Shown piece after piece: positions 33,368 to 43,790 of a stretch of 64,000 nt of DNA. The notes beneath the pieces are model-generated. The model made no database searches. It had not been told where the DNA came from and saw nothing but the letters and a program-made list of their open reading frames with translations. Position 1 is the stretch's first letter, and each line of letters opens with the position of its first letter. Source of the DNA: Annulohypoxylon bovei var. microspora (lineage: Eukaryota; Ascomycota; Sordariomycetes; Xylariales; Hypoxylaceae); assembly GCA_022836615.1 (NCBI GenBank), contig MU405308.1, forward strand, positions 62,001-126,000. The letters run 5' to 3'. The translations under genes were made by a program, and so were the position numbers.

Positions 33368-35134
33368 CTATCTTATCCCCCGGCGCGGATCCAGAGCCTC
33401 GTCGCGTCTGAAATCTCGGATCTCCTTGGTGCCCAGGCTCCCCAGCCCGCCCTCGCTCCTGCGCTCCCACCCGCCGAGGCGCACCACGAGGCACGTCGCG
33501 TTGTCGCCGTCGCCGCTCACCTCGGTTGCGTACGCCACCACGTCCCTCGCGCCCTGCTCCGGCGTCTTCGCCTCCTTGACCACGTCCACGATCTCCTGGT
33601 CGCTCAGGGTCCCCGACACGCCGTCCGACACGAGCACGACGAAGCTGTACTGGGCGGGCCCCAGCTCCGTGCGGGTGATCTCGGGCTCCGCGGAGACGCC
33701 CAGCCGCTTAGACGCCATGTCCCCGAACGCCCGAGAGTTGGCGAGGCCCTGGATCCGCTCCTCGCCGAACGAGTCCGTCACGAAGGACGCCGCGAACCGG
33801 CGCAGGCGGTGGGACTCGCCAGGCGCGCTCGGGTGGTGATCCGAGGTCAGCGGCCGGGGGAGGCCCGTGGCGGTCTCGCACAGGAGGATGCGCGTGTCGC
33901 CCACGTGCGCGACCAGCAGCGTCGAGCTCGCCGCCGGGTGCCAGAACGGCGCCGGCGTCGGCGTCGAGATGAGCGCGACCGAGGCCGTCGAGCCCCCCTT
34001 GAACCGCGTGCGCCCGCCGATGCCCTGGCCGGACGGGGGCAGGTGGTGCGGCTTCCCCAGCACCTCGTCGTAGTTCAGCGCGGAGTCGGCCACGTAGGGG
34101 TCGTCCGGATCCGGCTTGCGGGCCTGCGCGGCGACGAAGTCGAGGTCGGCGCGGAGGAACGCGTACGTGAGGACGGTCTCGACGCTGACGGGAGGCTCGG
34201 GGGAGCCGGGATCGAGCCCCACGCGGAAGTGCGGGGGGTGGAAGCGCCTGAAATACCCGCCCACGGTGCTCTTGTACTCCGCCACGAGCTCCCTCTGCAG
34301 GCGAAGAGCCCTGGACGGCGAGACCTCGGCCGGGACGGGCAGGTCGCCTCCGACGGCGCAGGGGTTGCCCACCTCCCGGATCGCCCCGCGCCCGTCTACC
34401 TCGGGAACGTCAGCCCTAGCAGCGACGGCGTCCGAGCCTTCGACGCGCAGCCTCTCGAGGCTCTCCCGGCCGCCGGACTCGTCGTCGGACAAGACGCGAG
34501 CGGCAGACGTCCCCGCAGACGCCCCGGCAGGACCAGAGCCCGAACCGCGGCTCGCGCCCCCGCGCAGAGGCCGCAGGCTGCTCTCCAGCTCGAACTCCCC
34601 GGCCGCCTCCTCGATGTAGCCGTGGAGCTCGTCCCGCAGGAAGTCGCTGCACTGCGTGCCGCCGTGGCCGTCGAAGACGCCGAAGTAGAAGATCTGGGGG
34701 TCCCCGTACGCGCTGTCGGCCGACGTGCCCTCGCCCGTCCTGCTCGCGGCGCTCCTGACCAGGCTGACGGGCGCGCGCCTCGCGAACGCGGGCACGTCCA
34801 CGGTGCCGGCCTGGTCGGCGTCCTCGTTGTAGGGGCGGGAGCCCCTCGAGCTGGCGGCCCCGAAGTGGTGCTTGGCGCTGCGCAGGGGTATGCGGACGAC
34901 GGTCAGGTCGCGGTTGGGCGGCAGGTGAGGCGGGGACACGGGCGCCGCGCCGGAAACCGAGTCGTGGGGCGCCGCGGCCGAGCGAGGCAGCTTGTGGTGA
35001 GGCCCGGCCGGGGCGCGCGAGTCAGGATGCAGCGACGAGGACGGCAGGTGCGTGACGAAGTACGTGTGAAAGCCGCGCCGAGCACGACGCGCAGAGGGGG
35101 CAGCCCGAGGGTCCAGAGGGCTCCGCGCCGCCGA

Positions 35135-35195
<61 letters not shown>

Positions 35196-35450
35196 CTAGA
35201 CTGCTGCCGTCTCGCCGCGACGCACCTCGGAGCGGCTCGGCGCGCGCAAGCTCGCGCCCGCGCGTCGAAGAAGGTCGCGAAGAAGCCTACGCAGGGGGAG
35301 ACGAGGGTCTCGTTAGCCAAGCTCGGGACGCCGACCTAAGTTCAAGACACGCGCCGCGAAGGAGGTCGAAGCCCGAAGTTCTCGGCCAGCTCACTAACCG
35401 TACGTATCGTGCAAGGACCACCTCTTTGGCGGCCCGCGACCTAAGCCCAT
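33368..35450 (-). CDS. PP2C-family Ser/Thr phosphatase, probably mitochondrial
   Basis: Mg/Mn-dependent protein phosphatase. The long frame starts only at TTG, so I propose exon 1 at 35450-35399 (ATG at 35450) joined to 35286-33368, giving 656 aa; the intron has donor GTTAGT, a CTAAC branch site and TAG acceptor. Exon 1 is inferred and less certain than the rest. PP2C motifs run in order: RGSRPYNEDAD, FGVFDGHGG, FKGGSTASVALI, LLVAHVGDTRILL, NSRAFGD, VVLVSDGV and GDGDNATCLVVRLG. The N-terminus is Arg/Ala-rich (ARARACARRAAPRC), like a mitochondrial presequence, and is followed by about ten Ser-Leu pairs encoded by a GACAGC microsatellite. FHTYFVTHLPSSSLHPD after that is conserved in fungal relatives as I recall. 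A long acidic/Gly-rich insert sits between the DGHGG and GGSTASV blocks. Confidence 0.85.
35133..35194 (-). repeat. (GACAGC)n coding microsatellite in the PP2C gene
   Basis: About ten perfect copies on the + strand; read on the minus strand they encode a run of Ser-Leu. Changes in copy number stay in frame. Confidence 0.95.
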
Positions 35451-37535
35451 GGCAAGGCGGAGAGCGACCCCAGCCCCCGGAGAGCGACCGAAATCTATAG
35501 GCAGGTACCTGGCAGGGTTCGACTTCACCATCCGCGCACTATATCCGCCAGGTCCAGAGCTCCAGCAGCAAGGGCACCGAGCAGGTACCTACGCGAACGA
35601 GGTGCAGGGTCTAGATCAAGAGACTCGGACGTTCGCAGACAGACTAAGTCAACAGACCAAGACCGAGGGTATCGACTCGTCGCCCGTCACCCGTTTCCCG
35701 TTTCCCGTTTCCCGTCGCCCTTTGCTCGTCACCCTTTGCTCGTCGCTCGTTGCTCGTTGCCCTAGGCAGGGTAGGGTAGAAAGAGGGGGGACAATGATGC
35801 AATTGTCGATACGGAGAATATCAAGATCGAGGCGCCAATTGACGAAACTCAAACGGCGGTCAGAAATGAGACGGAGACGAAGTAGATACTTTATCAATGT
35901 CGGGTTCGAGGTTAAGTACGGAGTAATTTTACGTAGGCGTATGGGAAATCTAAGCTTATTTGTTGGGAAGGGAGATGTGGCTTGAGAGAAGTAATCGCAC
36001 GAGGCTCTCCCGCAGATAGAGGAAGCCGAGGAAGGCGTCGTTGTCGCCCCCAACCCGACGACCTGGGGCTGCTAGACGATGGACCGCTGAGACCGCTGAG
36101 ACCGCTGAGACCGCTGAGACCGCTGAGACCGCTGAGGCGGAAGACCCCACCAAGTTCCAGCGCTATCGATTAATGACATCGTAGCAGGTACTTCGGATCG
36201 TATATCGGACTGCTTTTACAGAGGTCGAGTGGTCTCAACATCAATCGAAGTGGGACCTCTTCGTGTACTAATGTACCTATGTATGTACCTGTGCAGGCAC
36301 ATATGTCATGGATGAGTACCTGTATTACACTAGGTACATGTATACCTATATCATTATCGCTTACATTCAAACCCATCAAAGTATCGTCAATTGATATCAA
36401 TTGAACTGACATATCGAACGAAATTCAGATGCGGACTGGTAATCAGTAATGGAATAATTCTTGACATGAGATTTAATATTTCGGTTCGTACGCCTACATT
36501 GTCGACAAATATGGTATCCTAGGTACATACCTACCTACTCCTATGTAACCTACCTACATCCATGAACAAACATGCAGTATGCCGTCATACCCGAGCACTA
36601 GCTTGAACGCACCGTGAGGGGCTTTTCTTAGAGGTCAAACTTTCATTGGTCTTTCATTGGTCTTTCATCAACGATAAGATACCCTAGTACGTACTACCTA
36701 CCAAAGGTGGATAGTAGTACATAATTTCCATCCAGCTGTATTGTACAATTTACAGGTAGTAGACACCCTCACCGGTTTACTTGCTTGCCGCTTACTTCCA
36801 CACGCCCAACTCTTCACCTACCAATCTGGAGTCTTGGACGCTTAAAGAATACCGCACCGCGCACGGCAACTTGGAAATTACATCACCAACTCAAGCCGCG
36901 GCCGAGAAATCTATACGCCACTCGCAGGTCACCGTCCCATAGACGGTCTGGTTCGCTCATCCGCGCCCTACCCCGGTTCCGCAGCCATAGAGAGCACCAG
37001 AGGTCGCATCCTCTCTCGAAAGCGACGACGCCGATACGGCAAACATCCAAGTCTCATGTAGCATCCATTCGCATCCCACTACCAACACGCGGGCGCGGTA
37101 GAGACTAGCGTATTATACCTACCTACCTACCTACATCTTACCTACCTACATCTTACCTACTACCTACCGTACCCACCTACTTAGGTACCCCGTAGAGGTT
37201 AGAGCTACATACCTACATACCTACCTACCTACCAACCAACCAACCTAGTACTATAGTAGGTATCCTATCGCACCTCTACATAATCTAGGCGTTTAAATCT
37301 CTCCTCTCGGACGTTCGCTCTCGCGCGCAAGCTCTCCTCCCGCCTCCGGCAGCATCCGTGGCCGTACTATGTCTATTTCAAACGTCGGCTCCGTCATACT
37401 TCACCTCGTGGTATTCCTGACAACGCTCGTCAACTTCCACTCGGCCCTAGCCCACGTCGAACCCGTCCTGCTCGTCGGCATCTACATAATCTCTAGGCTC
37501 TTCGCCCGGACGCCCGACGACTTCTGCATGTCAAA
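35451..37535. other. Divergent intergenic region
   Basis: No gene is supported. It holds GTTTCCCGTTTCCCG and CTCGTCGCTCGTTG repeats (35690-35760), a 9-nt GACCGCTGA array (36082-36136), an AT-rich stretch (36300-36520) and long TACCTACC runs (37110-37260). The frame at 35449-35985 overlaps the PP2C first exon and has no recognisable domain. Confidence 0.5.
36082..36136. repeat. GACCGCTGA 9-nt array
   Basis: Six near-perfect copies of the unit GACCGCTGA. Confidence 0.9.
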
Positions 37536-37551
37536 ATGTCCAGAGCTATAA
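37369..37551 (+). promoter_or_regulatory. Hydrophobic uORF overlapping the transporter start
   Basis: An ATG-started 60-codon frame in a different phase ends 16 nt inside the transporter coding region. It contains a hydrophobic stretch (VILHLVVFLTTLV). It may be an inhibitory overlapping uORF or simply part of the leader; nothing else supports it as a protein. Confidence 0.3.
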
Positions 37552-39571
37552 GCAGCCAGGTCGACGTCGAGGCCGCCATCAGCGGCTACGTGACGCCCGG
37601 AGAGGACTACTTCAACCGGGGCGCCTCGCCCGCCCTGTCGACGTCGCACCGGGAGCGGCAGGCGAAGAGGCCGCCTCCCACCCCCCTGCTCAGACAGCCC
37701 AACGCCGAGAGCCTGGCTAAGATGATATCCAACGCCAGGAAGCCCAAGAGGGGAAAGAAGATCGGGATCCGCGATCGGATATGCTGTCACCAGTGGACCT
37801 GGTTCACGATGGTACGCTAAGATAGATGACGTCCCCTCCCCGACGAGACTCACCCACGCGCGACCCAGCCGCTGACGCCGACCTAGACTATGGTAAGCCG
37901 AGCCTCCAGACCCCTATAAGGCTATGCCACCTCTGCCACTGCCACCTCTGCCACCTCTGCCACCTCTGCTACCTCTGCCGTCTCCTGCCGTCTCCTACTA
38001 TCGCACGCGATGCTCAACCGCTTCAACTCAGGCAACCGGCGGCGTCGCCAACGTCCTCTTCTCTAGTGAGTGCCGCCCGCCCCCCTGACGCGGCGAGACG
38101 ACGCGGATCTGACAGCCGGCAAAAACAGTATGGGCTCCGTACCGGGCCGACTGGCTATGGTACGTCGGACTCGTCTTCTTCCTCTTCAACATATGCCTCT
38201 TCGTCACGAACTGCGTCCTGATCACGATGAGATTCGTCATGGTCCCGGGGAGCTTCATGCACTCGTTCCTAGACCAGGTGGAGTCCCTCTTCATCCCGTC
38301 CGTGGTAAGCCCGCCTCCCGCCTCCCCCCTCCCCCTCCCCCGCAGGCGGCGCCGCTCACGCCTCTCGAAAACAGGTCGTGTCGTAAGCCGAGCACCGCCC
38401 CACGAGGCCGCCGCGCGCCCTCGCTAACCCCGCAGACAGCGCCGCGACCATCATGATCAACACCTGCGAGTACGGGATCCCCGCGGCCGGACCCTGGCTC
38501 CAGCGCGCGATGGAGTGGCTGTTCTGGACCTACGTCGTCGTCAGCGTGCTGGCGAGCGCCGGCATGTACCTGATCCTGTGGTCGACCCAGTGAGCAGAAA
38601 GCCCCGGCCCGAGCGGCCGCCCACCTCTAACGATGCCCGCCCCCCGCAGGATCTTCCCCATCCACACCATGACGCCTGTCTGGGTCTTCCCGGGGTATCC
38701 CCTGCTCCTGACCGCGCCGTTCGCCAGCACGCTCATAGCGGCGAACGAGGCGGTCCCGGGCAACCCTCCCATCAACAGGCTGGCGATAGGGACGTGCGCG
38801 ATCGCCGCGCAGGGCACCGGGTTCCTCATCAGCTTCATGATATGCGCCGCCTTCATCTACCGCCTCATGACCCAGAAGCTGCCCAGAGATACGCAGCGGC
38901 CCGGCGTGGTAAGCTACACACGGGCGGGCAGACGAGACGACTTATCCGAGCAGCCTCGCTAACGCCAGCCTCTAGTTCATCTCTATCGGACCCAGCGGTT
39001 TCACGGTGGCCGGACTAGGTGAGGTTTCCGGTTCACATCTCTCCTTTCTATTCCTTTCTATTCCTTTTTTATCTATTTCCGCAGCTTCAGCCGCGACAGC
39101 CCCAGCCCCCGACAGCTCTAGCGCGCGAGATTTTCCCAAGCGAACGAGTCGTAGGGCTAACGCGGAACAGTCTCCCTCGGCCAGCAGGCCGACGTCGTCA
39201 TCCCGGATAGCTTTCAGGGCTCGACCCACAGCATCATCATCCTGCGGCTGCTCTCGACCATCGTAGGGCTGTGGCTCTGGGGCCTCAGCGTCTGGTTCTT
39301 CCTGGTGTCGGTCGGCTCGCTGTGGAAGTACGTGCGTCCCGAGCGCAAGATGCCTTTCCAGATGACCTGGTGGTCCTTCGTATTCCCCAACACGGCCCTC
39401 GTCACCGCGACCCTGGCCCTGGCCGCGGCCCTGGGCAGCGACGGGCTCCGCATCTGCGGGTGCGTCATGGCCGCCGTCCTGGTCGTCGTCTGGGCCCTCG
39501 TCTTCGCCAGCATGCTGCGGTGCCTCTGGAACAGGCAGCTGCTGTGGCCGAAGGAGCTGGAGGACGAGTAG
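37536..39571 (+). CDS. TDT-family (Mae1/Ssu1-like) dicarboxylate or sulfite transporter
   Basis: Plasma-membrane-type carrier of the tellurite-resistance/dicarboxylate (SLAC1-like) family, whose fungal members move malate or efflux sulfite. Exons: 37536-37811, 38032-38065, 38129-38304, 38375-38382, 38440-38589, 38650-38908, 38976-39018, about 39116-39147 and 39188-39571 (about 453 aa). Family landmarks: QWTWFTMATGGVANVLFS, APYRADWLWYVGLVFF, FNICLFVTNCVLI, SLFIPSVVVSAATIMIN, WLFWTYVVVSVLASAGMY, IHTMTPVWVFPGYPLLL, FISIGPSGFTVAGL and GLWLWGLSVWFFLVSVGSLW. About ten membrane spans. The fourth exon is only 8 nt (see findings). The region 39019-39187 is uncertain: the eighth exon may end at 39147 or 39150. 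Substrate cannot be told from sequence. A CACCTCTGC repeat fills intron 1. Confidence 0.85.
37918..37985 (+). repeat. CCACCTCTG array in transporter intron 1
   Basis: Six to seven copies of CCACCTCTG/CTACCTCTG within the 220-nt first intron. Confidence 0.85.
38375..38382 (+). other. Putative 8-nt microexon of the transporter
   Basis: GTCGTGTC is bounded by AAACAG before and GTAAGC after. With it, the flanking exons join in frame and give FIPSV-VVS-AATIMIN, equal in length to the conserved segment I recall from relatives; skipping it breaks the frame. Confidence 0.6.
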
Positions 39572-40713
39572 AGGAGCAAGACGCCGCGCGGCCTGCCGCA
39601 GAGCCTAGACGAAGAGACGAGGCCGGCCATCGGCGCAGAGGCACCAGCCGCCTCGTCTACCTACCATTCTCGGCATCTACCCCGGTCCCCGAGATCTTAG
39701 CAATCTTACTTCTACGTATGCGCGTACTCATATAGCAAGACCTCCCGGGATGCCCACCGACGAACCGCCTCAGGTTTTGCCGACCTGATCTGCCGAGGGA
39801 ATGGCGAACAGCACGGAGCATGTAGGAGACGGAGTAGAGAAACGAGAGCTGCTCAATCTAGATAGCCAGGTAGGGTGCTCATACCTAAATACAAACAACG
39901 ATTTCAGGTCGCAGTAGTCTAAGGGTATCATCTCGAACGCGATATCCATCTCATCAGCGCTACGTGTCATCCCATCCTCGAAGCGAGACGAATCTCAGGT
40001 CGAGAATGCCGTTCCGACGTGGCAGTAGCACTTTTAACAACTCATCGAAAGGTTCTACATACTATATAATTATTATGCTAGCTACCAAGGTAGGTACGTA
40101 CGTACAGCGGGTCCTAAAATAAACGTTAAACACCCTCTTTGCACCAGAACTGCAGAACCCACCAACTTTACAAGGTCATAACTCCAAATAGTTCTATGTA
40201 AATGCTATCTAAGAAATTGAAGGCTTATTAACAATTGATAATGGTACGCTTTGGCTTATTTAAATTATTTTTAAAGCTACTACCTAGGTATATATAAATT
40301 TGTTAGTATTTATAGCTTGGAATAACAAGGTCTAAAAGTTAAGCATGTTTTTTATATAGGTACTTGGATATTTTACTTGATATTATACCTACCTAGATAT
40401 CCCACTCGATATGAGCTCTGGCTCTTAAGAAGCAGAGAAACAAACTTATATAGTTTATCGACTTAGTATCGACTTAGTTATTGTATGAAGTTTGTTATTT
40501 GGTTTAAAGCAAAATTGACTAAGTTATTTTAACTGCAATGGTGGGTGCAGCGTGTGGATTTTCTGTTCGACGTTTATTTATTTCTGAATGTACCTACTTA
40601 CCAATGTAACTGGTAAACTACTAGGTAGGTGGACTAGGCTAGACAGACTTGGTAGACTTGGTAAACTTGGTAGGCTAGGTAAACTTGGTAGGCTAGGTAC
40701 ACGCCCAAGGCAA
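39572..40713. other. Convergent intergenic region, partly AT-rich
   Basis: AT-rich from about 40060 to 40560 with no open frame of note, and GGTAGACTTGGTAAACTTGG repeats at 40640-40700 adjoining the RTP1 stop. No gene seen. Confidence 0.6.
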
Positions 40714-43700
40714 CTACTCGATCTCTTCGATCCGAGGTCTGACGCCTGGCTCTAGCGAAGGCAAGCCTGGTCTCGAACCGATTCCGACATCCAACCCTGC
40801 CAGCCGCGTGAGCGTAGTAGGACCCGAGCCGCGGATCTCCGACGCGGTAGGTATCAGCGAGCTCAGGCGCCAGTTCTGCAGGCTCTCCGCGACGTCGCGC
40901 GCGTGCTGCCGCGCCAGCCCGTCGCTGTCCGTCTGCGCGACGTACGCGAGCGTGCGCGCGACCTCCGCGCGGCTCTCCTCCGCCAGCGCGAAGCCGAGGC
41001 GCCGGCCGTCCTCGCGCGCGTCCGCGAGCGCTTTTACCACGTGCAGGACGACGACGACGGCGGCCCGCCGCAAGATGCCGGCCTCCGCGCCCGGCTCGAG
41101 CGCGAGCACGTCGAGGCAGAGGGCGACCGCGCGTTCGACGAGGGCGGCGTCCAGCCCCGCGACGTTGGTCTCGACGCACGCGGAGAACAGGGACAGCGCC
41201 GAGGCGCGCACGCGCACGTCCTCCGCGCCGCGCCTGCCGCCCCAGCCGGATACGATCTGCGCTATTATCTCGTCGCGCGCCCTCTCTCCCTCGGTCCGCT
41301 CGTCGTCTGAGCCGGCGAGGTCGGGCACCTCGCCTCGCCACGCGTCCCGGGCGGCGCCGTCCCTCGCCCGCCCGAGCCGCTCCTCGCGCTCTCGCCTGGC
41401 CTCGGTCTTGGGACGGCGCGCGCGCCTACCCGCGACGGCCAGGAGCGCCTCGCCTACCTGCGCGGCCACCTCCCCCGAGAAGGTCTCGCCCAGGCGCTGG
41501 ATCACCTGGAGCAGCGCCTCGCCGAACCGCAGGCGGGCGTCGGTCGTCTCCAGCTCGCCGGCGTCGACGTAACGCTCCAGGATCTCCTTCGCGGTCGAGC
41601 GAGGGTGCCTGTCAGCCAGCTGCGCGAACAGCCTCACGACCGTCAGGTTGATGTAGTCGTCGTCGTCGTTCAGCAGAGACGACAGGAGCACGAGCGTGGC
41701 CTGGACGTCGAGGGCGGAGCTGCCGGCGCGCACCAGCCCCGACAGGAGGTTCAGGCCCTCGGCGCGCACCGGGGGAGGCGAGTCCGCCTGCGCGACGTAC
41801 GACACGGCCAAGCTGTAGGTCTTGCGATCTTCCACCTGGCGGTCGGTCGGCGCCGCGGTCCGAGCGGAGGGGTCGTCCAGGGAGTCCCTGTACCTGAGGA
41901 GGAGCGAGAGGTTGCGCGCCGTCCGCGACACGTCCGCGTCTCGCGACCTGCCTATCCTCTCGAGGGAGCTCTCGACGGACCCGAGGACGTCCGCGCGGAC
42001 GTCCGACCTCTGGAAGCCCGGGGCGGTGACCACGAGATTCAGCAAGCTGAGCGCCAGAGCCGTGGTGTCGTCGCCGTCCGCCGCCGCCGACGAAGCCTGC
42101 GACCGGTCCAGAAACTGGCCCGCGAGTTCGAGCAGCTGCCTCCAGCCCGCGACCAGCCTGCCGGACATCGTCTCCTTCTCCATCATCTTCTGCAGCACCT
42201 TCGCCTCGACGAGCCGGATCGCGGGGTCTCTCGGCGGCTCGTCCTCGGGGACTGTCCTAATCTCGCGAGCAGCCTCCGCCTCCGCAGACCTGAGCGAGCC
42301 GCGGAGAAGATCGAGAAACAGCGTCGAGATATCCGAATCGGTCCCGACCGACTGCAAAAGTTCCACGAAGTCGTCCGACCTGGACTCTAAGAGACCTAGG
42401 TCAGATACCGGATCTGCGGCGTCCGCACCCCCTCGCAGCCGCTTTACACGAAGGTCGGAGTCGCCCACCTGATCATAAACCCATCGGGGTCTGGACGTAT
42501 CGGCGTTCCCATCAGCGTCCCTTCTAGTGTTCGTACGAGCGTTCCTACTAGCCTTCCCACCAGCCTTCCCGTCGGCGAGGAGATTGTCGAGAAGCGCTCG
42601 AAACTTCTCCGGAGATCCCGAGAGCCTTAGATAGATTCGCAGAAGAGCGCTAGCCGGACGACGATATCGCTCGTCAAATTCCTTAGTCGCAGGCGGCCAC
42701 GTCGACAGCGTCCACAGAGACGACGTCAGAGGCGCGAGAAGCCTCTTGGCCAAGCCCGGATTCGGATGCGAGTCTAGCAGGGAAGACAAGCGCCCCAGCG
42801 CAGCGCGCAGCTCGTCGGCTTCGACCAGGACGACGTCTCTCCGCAGATCGACGACCTCGTCCGGGCCGGCGCCAAACACGACAGGCCCGACCTCAGGCTC
42901 TCGAGATAAGCTGGGATCTATCTTGGCGAGCAGCGGCTCGGCAAACGCTCTCCACCCGGGCGATCCTGAATCTAACGTCAGCGACGGTCGTCTGCTAAAG
43001 CTCGCCCCGACGTCCCATACCGGGGGCCCCATATTGCTTCCTCCCCAGCACGCCGAACCCGACGACGTACGCGGCGGCCCTCGCGAGGTCTGGCCCCTCT
43101 CCCCCGCCAAGCAGGCCGAGGAGCTGAGGCGCGACGCCGGCGTACCACAGCTCCGGAGCGACGGTCGCAGGCGGCGCAGACAGCAGGTTAGAAGCCAGCT
43201 TGAGAGCTTCCGCGGTGATGTCGGCTCCTCGCTTCCGAGGCGTCGCAGCCTCGGACACCCTCGCCGCGCTCGACGGATGGACGGAAAAGACGAACTCCAG
43301 CGCAGCACGGACGCCGTCCGGCCTCAGAGGAAGCGAGGTGAGGGCGTCCATCAGACGAGGACGAAGCCAACCGGGGACGCGGCCCGGCTGGGTCAGCTTG
43401 GTCAGCGCAGACATGAGCGCCATCGTCCCGGCCCTGCGGGTATCGATTAGAAGACAGATCGAATAGGAGACATATGGATTAGAAGATAGATCGACTAGAA
43501 GATAGATCGACTAGAAGATAGATCGACTAGAAGATAGATCGACTAGAAGATAGATCGATTCCGAAACTAGCCTACATATGTACTTACCTCGAAAGGAGAG
43601 CGCTAAACTCTCGTCGACCCTCTAGGCTAGATGCTTCGTCGCTCGAAGGTCGAAACGCCTTCGACCCGGCCTTCTCGACAGCCGACGCCAAGGCTCCGTC

Positions 43701-43790
43701 CTGGCCATCCTGGCCATCCTGCATATTCTGCCTATCCTGCATATTCTGCCTATCCTGCCCATACTGTCCATCAACTCGGTGGTCCCCCAT
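40714..43790 (-). CDS. RTP1: Rtp1/TANGO6-type protein required for nuclear import of RNA polymerase II
   Basis: Exons 43790-43588, 43433-43021 and 42965-40714 give 955 aa. Rtp1 is a HEAT-repeat-like cytosolic/nuclear adaptor that helps RNA polymerase II reach the nucleus. The N-terminus (SAVEKAGSKAF) joins to SALLSRAGTMALMSALTKL across intron 1, then PGWLRPRLMDALTSLPLRP, FVFSVHPSS and VVGFGVLGRKQYGAPG, which joins GSPGWRAFAEPLLAKIDPS across intron 2. The long last exon has helical repeats with SYVAQADSPPPVRAEGLNLL and DDDDYINLTVVRLFAQLADR (RTP1_C1-like) and a C-terminal RAAVVVVLHVVKAL. The open frame starts at a GTG one codon earlier; ATG 43790 was used. Intron 1 is a 16-nt minisatellite. The tail ends IEEIE. 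Confidence 0.88.
43466..43560 (-). repeat. 16-nt minisatellite in RTP1 intron 1
   Basis: Five copies of GATAGATCGACTAGAA in tandem occupy most of the 154-nt intron (43434-43587). Confidence 0.9.

Noticed and set aside
33809..35500. 563-codon open frame on the + strand
   Set aside because: Antisense shadow of the PP2C gene; low-complexity Arg/Gly/Ala product with no domain.
35449..35985. 178-codon plus-strand frame upstream of the PP2C gene
   Set aside because: Overlaps the inferred PP2C first exon in antisense, contains simple repeats and shows no domain.
36082..36136. Leu-Arg-Pro repeat peptide
   Set aside because: Only a translation of the GACCGCTGA array; the surrounding frame is short and unsupported.
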